Below are positions 28,881 to 41,559 of a DNA stretch of 64,000 nt, in pieces; position 1 is the first letter of the stretch; the number at the start of each line of letters is the position of its first letter. Under the pieces are notes generated by a model. It was not told the origin of the DNA and made no database searches. It was given only the letters and a program-made list of their open reading frames with translations. The stretch comes from Hyaloscypha bicolor E (taxonomy: Eukaryota; Ascomycota; Leotiomycetes; Helotiales; Hyaloscyphaceae), in NCBI RefSeq assembly GCF_002865645.1, contig NW_020194512.1, forward strand, positions 1,027,119 to 1,091,118, given 5' to 3'. The translations under genes and the position numbers were made by a program.

Positions 28881-29240
28881 TATAATATAATAAGCTATAT
28901 TTTATTAAAATTACTTTATTTTAATAGTTTTAAGGTTTTAATTATATAATAAAGACTAGAGCCTTTTATATATAACTTATAGGAATTATATAAGAAAACT
29001 AGCTTTTCTATAATTCTAGATAATAATTTCTTTTTTATATTTAATTAATTAAGCTTTTATATATTATATACTATTTGTATTTTATTATTTATATTATTAT
29101 TTATATTATTTTACTATTAAGTTATATTTTATATTCTAGTATATTTTATATAAGTTTTTATTTTATATAAGTTTTTATTTTATATAAGTTTTTATTTTAT
29201 ATAAGTTTTTATTTTATATAAGTTTTTATTTTATATAGAA
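28881..29240 (+). repeat. Left LTR-like direct repeat of a 20-kb insertion
   Basis: It matches 48,685-48,986 in the same orientation, starting TATAATATAATAAGC in both and containing an AGAGCCTTTTATATATAAC promoter-like box. The right part is expanded by a 17-bp tandem repeat. Confidence 0.72.
29144..29237 (+). repeat. 17-bp tandem repeat at the end of the left LTR
   Basis: Five nearly perfect units of TATATAAGTTTTTATTT. The right-hand LTR near 48,950 has a single unit, so the array arose in this copy. Confidence 0.85.
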
Positions 29241-30136
29241 TGATTTTGATTCTATATAAATGTATCGTAATATATTTTCATTATTATTATCTATTACTTT
29301 ATTGCTACAGAATGAGTTCAAAGAGATTAAAGACGAAATTTTAAAAGAAAAACACAATAAAGATAAATTCTATAAAAAGAAAAAAGATCTTCAGAGAGAG
29401 ATCTCGAGTATCATATATTAGAGAGAAGCGAATAGGAAGATTAAAGGCAAAATTAAGAATAAAAGCCAGAAGATATTAACGGTAAGTAACATACAATTTC
29501 TATTTTTTTATGAAGGATAAAATTCATAGAAAAATCAGGCCTGAATCTTTTATCGTGCAGGGAATCATGATTTTGGATTCGAATAAAACTCAAGGGATCA
29601 GAAATAATGACTTGAGTTTTGTGTTGTGTATTTAATTATTTATTGGAATAAGGAAATAGTATTAATTTCAGCCTAAGACTATCTCAATTTCCCAGAGTTG
29701 GAATATAAGGTAAATTATTTGTTATTATAATGGAGATAATATAAGGAAATAAGAGAAAAGAAAAATTATTTAATCGAAGGATAAAAGTTAATGAAAAACT
29801 ATATGTATATGGAGTTATTGAAGGCATTATGGAGAATATTGATTGAAACGTAATCCTTTAATGATCTGATATATTAATTTTTAATTGATGAATATATTCA
29901 TAAGGATTATAAAGTCGGTGAATCTGAATTCTATAATGTAGTTATTGTAAGAAAAGAAATTTGAATATTCGAGTGATGTAGATTGGGTAATATTTTCTTT
30001 AAGAAGATTTTGGATATTGATAGATTGAAGAATTTGTAATATGTTGAAATGAAAGGATATTAAGGATATTATGATTTATATATTTTTTTCTTTTTGAGAT
30101 ATATTTTTTTTGAATATATTTATTTATTTTTGAATT
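29238..30136. other. RIP-free island 1
   Basis: This 0.9 kb is AT-rich but has ordinary TpG and CpA frequencies, unlike the surrounding DNA where these are rare. It matches no other part of the window that I can see. It includes a perfect 10-bp inverted repeat (29,585-29,594 with 29,611-29,620, 16-base loop) and the gene-like fragment at 29,260. It ends in a 26-base A run. Confidence 0.65.
29260..29635 (+). pseudogene. Possible gene fragment with coiled-coil and intron, in island 1
   Basis: From ATG 29,260 a 53-codon frame reads a hydrophobic start and then a lysine/glutamate-rich, coiled-coil-like stretch (NEFKEIKDEILKEK, KKKKDLQREISS). TAG at 29,419-29,421 interrupts, but the same frame continues (REANRKIKGKIKNKSQKIL) to a strong donor GTAAGT at 29,482. 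A possible acceptor after TCGTGCAG (29,560) would keep the frame open for 24 more codons to TAA near 29,635. The TAG could be a mutated CAG. I do not recognise the family. Basic coiled coils arise easily in A-rich DNA, so this is tentative. Confidence 0.3.

Positions 30137-30162
<26 letters not shown>
30137..30162 (+). repeat. 26-base poly(A) run
   Basis: An uninterrupted A run at the right edge of island 1, followed by RIP-type sequence. It could be a retroposed tail or simple slippage. Confidence 0.9.
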
Positions 30163-30169
<7 letters not shown>

Positions 30170-30823
30170 TCTAGGAATTATTAGAAAAATCAAGTTTTTT
30201 AAGGGTTTTATTAAAGGGAATTCCGAAAATATAACTAAGAAATATTTTAAAATTAGCTATAACTTTTTTTAGTTAGCTTATTATATAAGCCCAAAATAAT
30301 GAAATCTCTTTTTAATCTTAATTAATATATTAATAAAAGTATTAAAAAAGTTTACTAAAGAGAAAAGAAATAAAATTAAAATTATTTAATTATTAGAAAA
30401 GTTATAAAAGAATTATTATTTTAAAAGATTATATTTTTAAAAATATAAATTTTAGCCTATAAATATTTCTTACTTATTTAAATAAAGTAAATATATAAAA
30501 AATAATAATACGCAATAACATAAAAACAAGAAAGATTCATATTTAATATTATCAATAAACCAAAGATATCATTTAGATTAAACATATTAGATATACATTT
30601 AAAACATCCCCTAACAAAGTTTACCAAATATAATTCCCAAATTTAGAAAACAATTATTTCTTTCATTAGTTTCTTTATTATATTCTTAAAGCTATATAAA
30701 TATAAGTAAAAAAGAACCTAGCTTATAGCTAATTATATAAAGCCTATTAGAAGTAATAGATTTAAAAAAGATAATATTAATTAATTAATAAAAAATCTAA
30801 AAAAAACTATTTATTATTATTAT
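30163..30823. other. Mixed AT-rich segment with RIP-free island 2
   Basis: RIP-type sequence to about 30,500, then about 190 bases (30,505-30,695) rich in CA and lacking the TpA bias, then RIP-type sequence again up to the copia insertion at 30,824. No gene found. Confidence 0.5.
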
Positions 30824-31111
30824 TATTAGTATGACCCTATTTCTTTGGGAGTTATTATATAGTCTACAGCATATAGGTAATAGGATAAAGGTAATGAAAT
30901 ATGGGATACGGGATATAGTTATACTAACCTTATATTCCATTAGTAACTCGACTAGTAAACTAGATTTCTTTAGGCTTAGCAAATTTAGAAATCATATATT
31001 AATACTATAATACTATAATTCCTACTTCGGAATAATAATAACTTTACTAACTAATATAACTAGTATTTCTATACCTATATAATAGTATTATATATTACTA
31101 GTAAACTAATA
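30824..31111 (+). repeat. 5' LTR of the forward copia element (288 bp)
   Basis: It carries fewer of the 14-bp tandem units than the 334-bp LTRs. It starts TATTAGTATGACC and ends AAACTAATA. Confidence 0.85.
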
Positions 31112-31574
31112 CTAATTAGTTTATATATATAGATTAGAAAAGATTTTAGATTAGTTCTAAAAGTATTTAGTAGCCTAAGACAAATCTAGTCTATTCTATA
31201 TTAAAGGAGGGAACTATTTATTAACTTTATAAAAGTATTTAATAGCCTATAGAAAAGATACCTAGCTTTTACTAATTAATAAGCAGTTAGCTATTTAACT
31301 ATTTATTTATTTAACTTCTACTATTCTTTAAAACCAACTTCTTTTAGTCCCAAAACTACTTTTTTGGAAACTATCTCTTTAACTTATATAATACCTGTAT
31401 TTATAGGAATATCTTTCCGGAATATATATCCTATATATATTCTTAAAGCTTCTTAACTACTATTTCGATTTTACTATTAAATCGAGTTCTTTGAGCTTTA
31501 GACTTTCCCGGAATTATAATATTTCACTTCCTAAATTTCTTATTATAGACGAAAATATTTAAGGGCAAAATATT

Positions 31575-31725
31575 TACTTTAATACCCTACTAGATATCTG
31601 AATATCTAGTATCTAAACTAGGTATCTAATATCTTAATAACTAGGTATCTAATATCTTAACCAGGTATCTAAACTAAATATCTAGTATTTAAATCAGGTA
31701 TTTAAACCAGGTATCTAAATACCTT
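31575..31725 (+). repeat. Minisatellite in the copia leader
   Basis: Imperfect repeats of an AGGTATCTAAAC / ATATCTAGTATT type, about eight or more units, lie in the untranslated leader between the 5' LTR and gag. The reverse copy has a shorter version at about 22,760-22,820. Confidence 0.7.
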
Positions 31726-33321
31726 TACTACCGAACCCTTTCTATAAACCTACTATAAACTACCTTACCTTTAAACCCCTCCTATTATAAACTATAAATA
31801 TATACTAGGGAGAACCTGAACTCGGTTTAGTATAGATACTAATAAGAGAAAGAAACTAATTAAGAAATAAAAGGACAGTATTAATCCGGTAATTATAATA
31901 AAGGCTAAACTTCAGGAATATATAATTAGTAAGATATATTAGTATATTTTATATAGGAAAAGTAATAATAATCTATAAGATCTATTCTAGAATAACTTTA
32001 AAAACTTCAATATTATAATATATAGTCTAATTAATTATATACTTATATAAAATCTTTAAGCCCAACTTTAGTATAATAGTATTTATATTAAATAGAACTA
32101 TAGAAACCTTACTATTATATAATTCTTTATTAACCTTATCTAAAAAGAAATAAAAAATATATAAAATAAAACTAATATTATTAATAATAATCTAATTAGA
32201 ATAGATCTTTTTTAGGGACCTATTATATTAGTTTATTTTACTCTAGATAGAACTAGATATAAAGGAACTAGATAATCTTAGTTAAGAAATCAAGCTATCT
32301 ATTTACCTTTTCCAAATTAAGGCTATTTACTACTTCTACCTTTACTACTACTAATATTACTACCGAACCCGAACTACTATTAATTAGTACCTACTATTTC
32401 TACTAGGAAGCTTATTAGGGAAGTAGTAAAAATATACTCTAAAATATAGAAGTATAACGGAACTAATAGTAGTTTTAATTATAAACTTACTATCTTTTTT
32501 AATATCTACTAATATATAAAGCTCTCAGAAAAGATACTAGTAAGAGCTTTTCCTACTATATTAAAGGAACTAGTATAAGACTACTTCTATAATAACCAGC
32601 TCTCGAGCCATATATATAAAGAGGTCTATATAAATATCTATAGCTTTTTTAAAGGCCCCGGTTTCTATTATTAAAATTTAGACAAATGGAATACTATTAC
32701 CTTAGTAACTATAATAGTAAAAGACCCTAAAAAGACAATATTTGAGCTTATCCAAATACTAATTAATAACCTATATAAATTATAATATAGCCTTATTCCT
32801 GCCTTATAAAGTACCGAATTCCTATATAATAAAATTATTACTTCCTATTAAGGCTTACCAGTATACTAATATATAGTTTCGGACTCTCCTAATAATTTCG
32901 GCCAGCTTATTAATAAGCTCTAATTATTTATTACTACCTATAAAAAGAAGTAATAAATTATTACTAAAACCTATTTTACTAATTAATAATACTATTCTTA
33001 AAACCCTTTAAACTATTATTTGTCCGGAAATTATTAATATAAACCTAGCTATAACTTCAGAACTCGTAATAACTACTTCAAGTCCTATAATTATAATAAT
33101 TATAGTTGATACGTTCAAAGTTATATTTTTATATATAAGAAACCCAACATACCTATTTAATAAAGCAGTATATACCGGAGAAATACAGAAACTAAAAAGC
33201 TGCTTAATTCAGAATAGAAATCTTCTACTACAATTTTAGATCCCGAAATACCTTATAACTCTTAATAAATGCTTTAGTAGTACTTATATATATATATTAC
33301 TGAATTTAATCTCTCTCAACA

Positions 33322-34247
33322 NNNNNNNNNNNNNNNNNNNNNNNNNNNNNNNNNNNNNNNNNNNNNNNNNNNNNNNNNNNNNNNNNNNNNNNNNNNNNNN
33401 NNNNNNNNNNNNNNNNNNNNNNNNNNNNNNNNNNNNNNNNNNNNNNNNNNNNNNNNNNNNNNNNNNNNNNNNNNNNNNNNNNNNNNNNNNNNNNNNNNNN
33501 NNNNNNNNNNNNNNNNNNNNNNNNNNNNNNNNNNNNNNNNNNNNNNNNNNNNNNNNNNNNNNNNNNNNNNNNNNNNNNNNNNNNNNNNNNNNNNNNNNNN
33601 NNNNNNNNNNNNNNNNNNNNNNNNNNNNNNNNNNNNNNNNNNNNNNNNNNNNNNNNNNNNNNNNNNNNNNNNNNNNNNNNNNNNNNNNNNNNNNNNNNNN
33701 NNNNNNNNNNNNNNNNNNNNNNNNNNNNNNNNNNNNNNNNNNNNNNNNNNNNNNNNNNNNNNNNNNNNNNNNNNNNNNNNNNNNNNNNNNNNNNNNNNNN
33801 NNNNNNNNNNNNNNNNNNNNNNNNNNNNNNNNNNNNNNNNNNNNNNNNNNNNNNNNNNNNNNNNNNNNNNNNNNNNNNNNNNNNNNNNNNNNNNNNNNNN
33901 NNNNNNNNNNNNNNNNNNNNNNNNNNNNNNNNNNNNNNNNNNNNNNNNNNNNNNNNNNNNNNNNNNNNNNNNNNNNNNNNNNNNNNNNNNNNNNNNNNNN
34001 NNNNNNNNNNNNNNNNNNNNNNNNNNNNNNNNNNNNNNNNNNNNNNNNNNNNNNNNNNNNNNNNNNNNNNNNNNNNNNNNNNNNNNNNNNNNNNNNNNNN
34101 NNNNNNNNNNNNNNNNNNNNNNNNNNNNNNNNNNNNNNNNNNNNNNNNNNNNNNNNNNNNNNNNNNNNNNNNNNNNNNNNNNNNNNNNNNNNNNNNNNNN
34201 NNNNNNNNNNNNNNNNNNNNNNNNNNNNNNNNNNNNNNNNNNNNNNN
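33322..34247. other. Assembly gap (926 N)
   Basis: Unsequenced run inside the forward copia element. The true length is unknown. Confidence 1.
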
Positions 34248-34795
34248 CCGTTAATATAATTTATTGTATATACAAAAAATGATGAATAATATTCGGATTT
34301 TTTGATCAGATATTGAAGAATTTGAGAGAGAGATATAAGAATAAGAATTAGAATAATTATTTGACCTTCAATTTTTATATATGAAGAAAATCATGGACTC
34401 TAGACCTTCATTGAAATTTATATAAGAAAAGATCCTTTGATCATTTGAAATTAAATTATCTTCAAGAATATATCCATAATAAGATATCTTTATGATATTA
34501 TAGGGCCTAAAAATATTCTTCATAGGAGATAATATGAATCATCGTATCGTCGTCTTTATTATGTTCTCTTTAATATAAAGATAATGGAAACCAATGATAT
34601 CTTAAGTCCTTGTCCAAATCCAAATCCCGAATCATTTATTTGAAATTATAGAGAGATATATTTTCCCGGAACGATATCTTCAATCATTTTTCAGTCATAA
34701 AAATATAAATCATTTTGATCATATATCAAGAGAGAGTAATTGCCGATGATCGAATATATCGGATAGATGTAATGATCCAATTGGCCATAAGGGAA
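34248..34795. other. RIP-free island 3, at the gap edge
   Basis: About 0.55 kb with frequent TGA, ATCA and CATT words, so CpA and TpG are common, in contrast to the copia sequence on both sides. It is not part of copia: the corresponding stretch of the reverse copy does not match it. Copia similarity resumes near 34,790-34,805. No open frame of note. It is either inserted unique DNA or a misjoin. Confidence 0.6.
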
Positions 34796-34799
34796 ATAT

Positions 34800-36060
34800 A
34801 ATATACTTTTATAGTACTATTTAATATATTAGCCAGAGAATTATTCTTAGTATTATTACTATAATAATAAATACTATAGAACTATATTTATATAATATCT
34901 TATAAGCTTATATCTAATTAATAACCTTACTTAACTATAATTTTTATATTAACCTACCTTATAAGCTTACTAGAGAGCTAAATCTAAATAATAATTCGGT
35001 TCTAAAAGTTATAAAACCACTATATAGTATACCGGAAGCTAGGAATTACTAGTTCAAAACTTACTATTTCTACTATATTAACGAGCTTTCTATAGAATAG
35101 TCAACTTATAACTCTTGCCTCCTCTATAGTAAGTAACCTTTCGGAATCATCGGCCTTTAAACTAATAATACCCTATTTATTAGAAATAACGATTTTATAA
35201 AGACGGAATAACTAAAGCTCTAAAAGGCTAAGTTCTTGGCCAAGGAGTATAAATACCTTACTATTAATTATAATCTCAAGTTTAATAGAGGTATTATCTA
35301 TACGAATATTACTAGAATTACCCTTATATAGGAATACTAGTATAAAAACCTCCAAACCATTTTTATAAAGAATACTACTACTATAAGTAATAGGGGTACT
35401 ATTTATTAAGATCTCTTTATTAAGGATTAATATATTACCTAATATACTAGAGGAATATATATTATATTAGTTTATTAATTAGAAGCTTTATATAACCTAT
35501 TAATTACTACTTAAGCTATTAAACCTTTGAAAACTAATATAAAGATACTTAATAAGTATATTTAATAGCAAATTGAGAATATTACTAGAGGACTGAGATT
35601 TATAAAACTAGTAAAGAAGTCCTTATATTTAATTATTTTTATAAATACTTTATTTATAAATAATAGAAATCTTTCTTCCCAAATCGGATATATTCTAGTT
35701 CTAATAAACAGAACTAGATATACTAATATTATCTACTAGTTCTCTACTAAATATAAGAGAGTTACTAGAAGCATTCTAGCTTCGGAATTTTATAGTATGG
35801 CTTATGGCTTTAATATAGGTATTTTAGTTAAATCTATAATTAATAAAATACTAGAAATGGAACTATTACTAGTAGTCTATACGAATTCGAAATTATTATA
35901 TAAATATCTTATTAAATTAGGAACTATTTGAGAAAAGTATCTAATAATTAATATAATATATCTCTATTAGATATATAAATAATAAGAGATTATAGAAGTT
36001 AAATAGATTAAGAGAGAATTAAATTCTGCTAATTCTATAATAAAATTAAAGCTAATAAAT
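34800..36060 (+). pseudogene. copia RT and RNase H relic of the forward copy
   Basis: It is collinear with the minus strand of 17,890-19,090. The RT box reads TNNTLF (Asn codons 35,164-35,169), where a TDDTLF-type box is expected. RNase H at about 35,770-36,050 reads EFYSMAYGFN and VVYTNSK, so the catalytic Asp of TDSK is also Asn here, while the reverse copy keeps TDSK. It ends with the copia-type NSANS-like tail just before the 3' leader. Many stops make it non-functional. Confidence 0.78.
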
Positions 36061-36333
36061 ACCCTTAAGTACCTAATTAATAAAAATATTATATAATTAG
36101 ATATAAAGAAATAGGTTAAGTATAAATAGGGCAGGGAATAAATATATGAGATAAAAGGATATTATAGGAGGGAAAGTTATATATAAAAGGCCATAGCCTT
36201 TAGTATATAACCAAAACCTCGGAAGTAATATAGATATATAAAGTATTTAGGAAATCTAGTACTAGGCCGGATTAGAGAATTTATATATAATTAGAGGAAG
36301 ATACTATTTTTTATATTTTTAGAGAGTTTCTAG

Positions 36334-36618
36334 TATTAGTATAACTATTTCTTTAGGAGTTATATATATAGTTACGGGATATAGGTAATAGAATATAGGT
36401 AATGGGATATAGGATACGGGATATAGTTATATAACCTTGTATCCTATTAGTAACTCGACTAGTAGACTAGACCCCTTTAGGCTTAGTAGATTTAGGAATC
36501 ATATATTAATACTATAATACTATAATTCCTATTTCGGAATAATAATAACTTTACTAACTAATATAACTAGTATTTCTATACCTATATAATAGTACTATAT
36601 ATTACTAGTAAACCAATA
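36334..36618 (+). repeat. 3' LTR of the forward copia element (285 bp)
   Basis: It is collinear with 30,824-31,111. It starts TATTAGTATAAC and ends AAACCAATA. Confidence 0.87.
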
Positions 36619-36623
36619 ATTAT

Positions 36624-39600
36624 AACTTAAGAGAATTTATAAAAATAGCTTAATATAGCTATTATTATAATTCGAGAGAATATTTATAGCCTATTTATAT
36701 AAGCTAGCTAACTATAATACAAATAATAGTATTAATAGCCTAGTAAATATAATTCGAGTTTTTAAAGAAAATATATTAGAAATTATAATAAAGATTATAA
36801 AAAATACTATAATAACTATAATAAATAAGCTAAAAAAAATTAAAAAAAATTAGTTTTAAATATAATTAAAGAATTTTATTTAAGTTAATATAGCCTATAA
36901 TATAGATCTAGAACTAAGAAAACGAATTTATTATAGTATTATAATAAAAATAAGAATAATAATATTAATCTAGAATATATTTATATTTTTGAATTCTATT
37001 ATTTACTAATAAAAGAACTTATAAATTATAAATATATTTACCGATTTAATAAAAAATAATATAAAGGCCTATTTAAGCCTAAATAAAAAAGTATTTCTTT
37101 TTTTTAATTAGTAAATACTAGTAATTTAATTAAATTATTTCTCAAGTTTAGAAAAAGAAAATTTAATTATAACTTAAATATTTAATCTAAAAATATTTAA
37201 AGAATAATAGGAAATACCTAATTTGCTAGACAAGAAAAAGATAAGAGAACTAACTAACCGGGATCTATATATAGAAATAAATAAATTATATTTAGGAAAT
37301 CTAAATAGCCGCTTTACCTTAAGAGAAATTATATTAGAATTAATAAATAATACTAAGACTTAACTATAAATAGTATTTCTATTAATACTATAATAGATTT
37401 TTTATTAAAGAAAAAGGAAAAAGAAATAGAAATAGCTAAAGAGGTTTTCCGAAAATAAACTAAAGCTAAAAAAAAAAACTACCTTATATAAAAGACTAGA
37501 AAAATACTATTCTAAAAAGTAATAAATAAGGAAATAGCCTAGCTAAGAATATAAATATTAATACTTTTAGAAATCTAATATATTTTTAATTATAATAAAT
37601 ATAGAATTCCTGAAATTAATAATATTTTAATAAGATTATTAAAGAAAAGTAATTATTTTATTTCCAAAAACTTAAAAAAGAATAAGAATATTTATTAATA
37701 TTTTAAAAATTCTAAATCTAGCTATTATATTTTAAAACTAATAAATTAAAAATATTATTATATTAAATATAATTGAATAAATTAGAAGATCTATAAAACT
37801 AGTAACTATAGCTTATATAATAAATAGAATATTTAAGGAATTAGAAATACTAGCTTAAATATCTAATACTAATAGAATTATTTAATTTAAAAGTAATAGT
37901 ATTAATATTCGAATATTACTAGTTTATAAATATATTATATAATTTCTGTATTTCTAATTTATATTTCGAGAACTATAAAGCAATATTAAATATTAAGAAA
38001 TAATTAATACTAGAGCTAAAATTAATATTTTCCTTAAAAAGATCTCTAGAAATATTAATAAAATAATATATAATATTATAAATTATTAAATATTTATTAT
38101 TATTAATACTAAATTTGAATTTATAGAAATAGTAAAGCTTAGAGCTAAGATTATAAATAAAATAAAATATAAAAATATATTTTTCTTAGTTAAAAAAGCT
38201 TTAAAAATCCTATTTAGTTTATTATTCTTAATAAAAAATATAAATAAAAATTATATATAAAAATAATAATTTATAGAATAAAAGATTTACTATTTCTAAA
38301 AATAACTAAAATACTTATATTATTATAATTATATTATTTTTAAAGAATACCGAAAAGCAGAAAAAGGTAATAGTTTAAAAGTACTAAATTTCTAGAATTA
38401 TGAAACTAAGTAATATAGAACTAAAAACTAAAAGTAAAAATGAAAAATAGAGCCTAATATTATAACTAATAATAGTATTAGAGAAAATAGAAAAATAGGA
38501 AAATATTGGAATTTCCTATAAATTCTTTTATTTTAGGTTTAGAAATTTAGGAAATAAATAATATTTTTAAAGAAACTAAAATAGAAAAGGGTTTAATTAA
38601 AGTATTATTAAAAATAATTCTAGATTTAATAGAAAAAGAAATAAAAAGAATATTAAATAAGAATATTTCTAAATAAAAAAATAGTATTTTCTAATAATAA
38701 AAAATATATTTCCGAAACTATAAAACTAGAAATCCAAGATTAGAAAGAATTCTAGAATTTATAAAAGTTTAAAAAAGATATTATAAAATACTAAATAAAA
38801 AGATACTTTTTATATTTAAATAAAAAGAAGTTAAATAAAAAGGTTATAAATTCTAGAAATTAAATAAAAATAGTATTAAAGAAAATAGTTATAGCTTTTA
38901 AAAATAAAAATAATAACTATAGTTTATTTCTAGTTATTAGAAAATACAAAATAAAAGATAAGAAAATTTAACTAATAAATACTAATAATAGAATTAAAAA
39001 AGGCTTTAATAAATATTCGAATTAGTTTAAGAAATCTAAAAATAAGAAATATTTATAGAAATATATTAGAAAATATAAGAATTATTTTTTATTAAAACTA
39101 TTAACTATTTTAAAAGATTTATAACTTATTTCGAAATATCTTAAATAATTAGATATTTATAATTAGCTCTAAGGAAAAAAACTAGTTATATTTCAAGAAT
39201 TAATAATTAATTAAAAAGATATAATTATATTTAATTAGAAAGAAATAGAAAAAGTTTATAAAAATATTAGTTTATTTATATTAATTAAGATTATTAAATA
39301 TAAAGCCTAATTAAAAAATGATTTCCTATATTTTAAATCTTTAATACTAGTAATAATAAAAATATTATTAAAATATCTAGATTATAAAGTCTTTAAGAAA
39401 TATAATAAATTTTACTAGAATTTATAATTCTTAATTACTAAAAAGGTTATTAGAACTTATATACTAATTAATACTACTATAAAAATAAATTTAGTAATCC
39501 TATAAAATACTAATTTATTTCTATTTACTAATAAGATCTCGAAGGAATTTATTAGATATATTTATATTTCTTTAATTAATTTCTTTTTTGGATATAATTA

Positions 39601-41386
39601 ATTTATACTAGATATTTATAATAGAGATTTAATTATATTATTTTAGAAAGCTATTAATTCTATTATATAATTTATATAAGTTATTATAACTATTCTAGAA
39701 AATCTATTTCCTAAAATCACTATATTATTTATTAATAATATTAGAATAAAGAAATCTTATATAAATTATAATAAATAGTTTATTTTATCTAGTATTTAGT
39801 ATTTTATATTTAAATATTTTTAAAACCTGAATATAACTTTAAATAAAATTAAATAGACTAAAGCTAATATTAGAAAAAAATTATAGTTTTATTATAATAA
39901 AATAATTATTATTGGCTTTATTTATAAAATACTTAAAAGAAGCCTTTTAAGGTTAGAAATTATTAAAATCTTAAAATAGAAATATTAGAAATAATATAAT
40001 TAAAGGCAAGATATATATTAGAATTATTATTTATTACTATATTTGAATTAAAGGCTTTATAATTATTATTAAATCTATTTATTATTTCATAAAGAAAAAT
40101 ATAATATAAAAATAAAATAATAAATAAATATAAATTATACGAATTCTTTAAAAGAAGCTTATTACTATTTTAATATTTTATAAGTTATATTATAATTTAT
40201 TAGAAAATTAGGAAATAATTATATTAGTAATAAATACTAGCCTGAATAAATAGAATAGAACCCTAGGTTAATATAATAATAAAGAGAAAAAAAAGTTATC
40301 TAATATAAATCTGAAATCTGAAATAATACTAAATAGAAATATAATATTATTAAAAAAAATTACCAAGAGCTAGTAAAGTATTTATAAAAAGCATAATTCT
40401 AGCTATATAAAGTTTATTTTATTCTTAAACTAGATATTAATATATTTATTATATAACTAAATAAAGCGGCTATAGATTTTTTTAAAGTTCTAGTTATTTA
40501 TTAGCTAGTATAAATTTAATTATTCGATTTTAAAATAAAGTATATTAAAAGAATTAAATATATTATTACTAATAAATTATCTAAATACCTATAATAAAAA
40601 GTGAATATTAAAAAAGATAAGAATATTAATAATTAGCTAGCTATAAAGTTTAATATTATTAAAATAGTATTTATTAAATAGAAAGTTTAGTTAAAGGAAA
40701 TAGTTTTTATTTAGTTATATAATATTATTTTAAGGTATTAGATTTCTAAAACCTTTATTAAATATTTAAATAATAGTATCTAATTACTAGAGGTTAATAA
40801 TTAAAATCTTATTATATCTGGAAATAAATTAATAATATTAATAAATAATAATATCCAGATATTATATATTAAAGACTATAGCCTTTTATATATAATTTTT
40901 AATAAAATAGTAAATAATAATCTAATTATTTTATTAGATCTCTTAAATAATAGCTATTTCAAATAATACTAGAATATTATATATTATCTTATAATATTTT
41001 CTAGATTAGAAAAAATATTAAAAGCCAAGTTTTATAAATTATAATATAAAAGATTACTTACTATAAAGAGTTATATCTAAAATATATTTATTTTGGTTTA
41101 TTATTAATAATTAAGAATAAAAAGAAATTATTATTAAATAGTTATATAATAAAATTAGGTATATTAGAAAAGAAAATACGTTTTATTTAATAGCTAGCTA
41201 TTTTTATTAGAAAAGTTATTATAATTATATATGAAAATATATTAGTATTTATAAAGTTTATTAATATAAAAGTAAAAGAAAATAAAAAGAAGCTTTATAT
41301 TTAATAAAAGCTATATTCCTCTTTTATTATCTTAGGATTAATATAATTAAATTAACGAATTATAAGGGATATAATTTGTTAATTAT
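36624..41386 (+). mobile_element. Second gypsy lineage, 5' and RT part
   Basis: Plus-strand coding traces run through this RIP-mutated stretch. The RT is recognised at about 39,690-39,920: a FINNIRIKKSYTNYNK stretch (Asn-Asn at 39,734-39,739 for Asp-Asp) and, downstream, a K-x-x-x-L-x-F-x-x-N-like region. The C-terminal end of RNase H lies near 40,520-40,590 (DFKIKYIKRIKYIITNKLS, matching the family's VADALSR-type end). The FIDDI-type box differs from the YLDD elements elsewhere, so this is a separate gypsy clade. Boundaries are approximate. The gag part (36,700-38,900) shows no motif I can name. The element continues past the Tc1 insertion at 41,389. Confidence 0.68.
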
Positions 41387-41388
41387 TA

Positions 41389-41426
41389 TAGAGGTCGTGG
41401 CCAAAAGTCTTATAACTAGCTACCTG
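41389..41426. repeat. Left terminal inverted repeat of the Tc1 element
   Basis: It pairs with 42,959-42,996. Differences are mainly transitions, with the left end carrying the T/A states and the right end the C/G states. Confidence 0.85.
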
Positions 41427-41559
41427 GCTAGGGGAATATATTATATAATAGGGATCTCTAGTAAGAAGTGAAGTATAAAGTCAGTAATCCAATTCTAGCT
41501 AGTATACCCTATTTATATTCCTAGTTCTCTTTTCCCCAGTTCCTTTTCTATATTTATTA

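Larger units (their letters stand above)
30824..36618 (+). mobile_element. Ty1/copia retrotransposon, forward, with assembly gap
   Basis: The LTRs are 30,824-31,111 (288 bp) and 36,334-36,618 (285 bp), and the target duplication is a perfect ATTAT (30,819-30,823 and 36,619-36,623). It is the same family as the reverse copy at 17,245. The gag region lies at about 32,400-33,200. A run of N occupies 33,322-34,247, and foreign-looking sequence follows it to about 34,790. The RT and RNase H tail are at 34,800-36,060. By comparison with the 6.4-kb copy, roughly 2 kb of pol is missing here. Confidence 0.88.

Noticed and set aside
29999..30193. 64-codon minus-strand open frame with a phenylalanine run
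   Set aside because: The Phe run is the reverse of the A26 tract and there is no other support.
34248..34795. Nuclear copy of mitochondrial DNA as source of island 3
   Set aside because: I could read no mitochondrial gene, tRNA or intron motif in it; composition alone is not enough.
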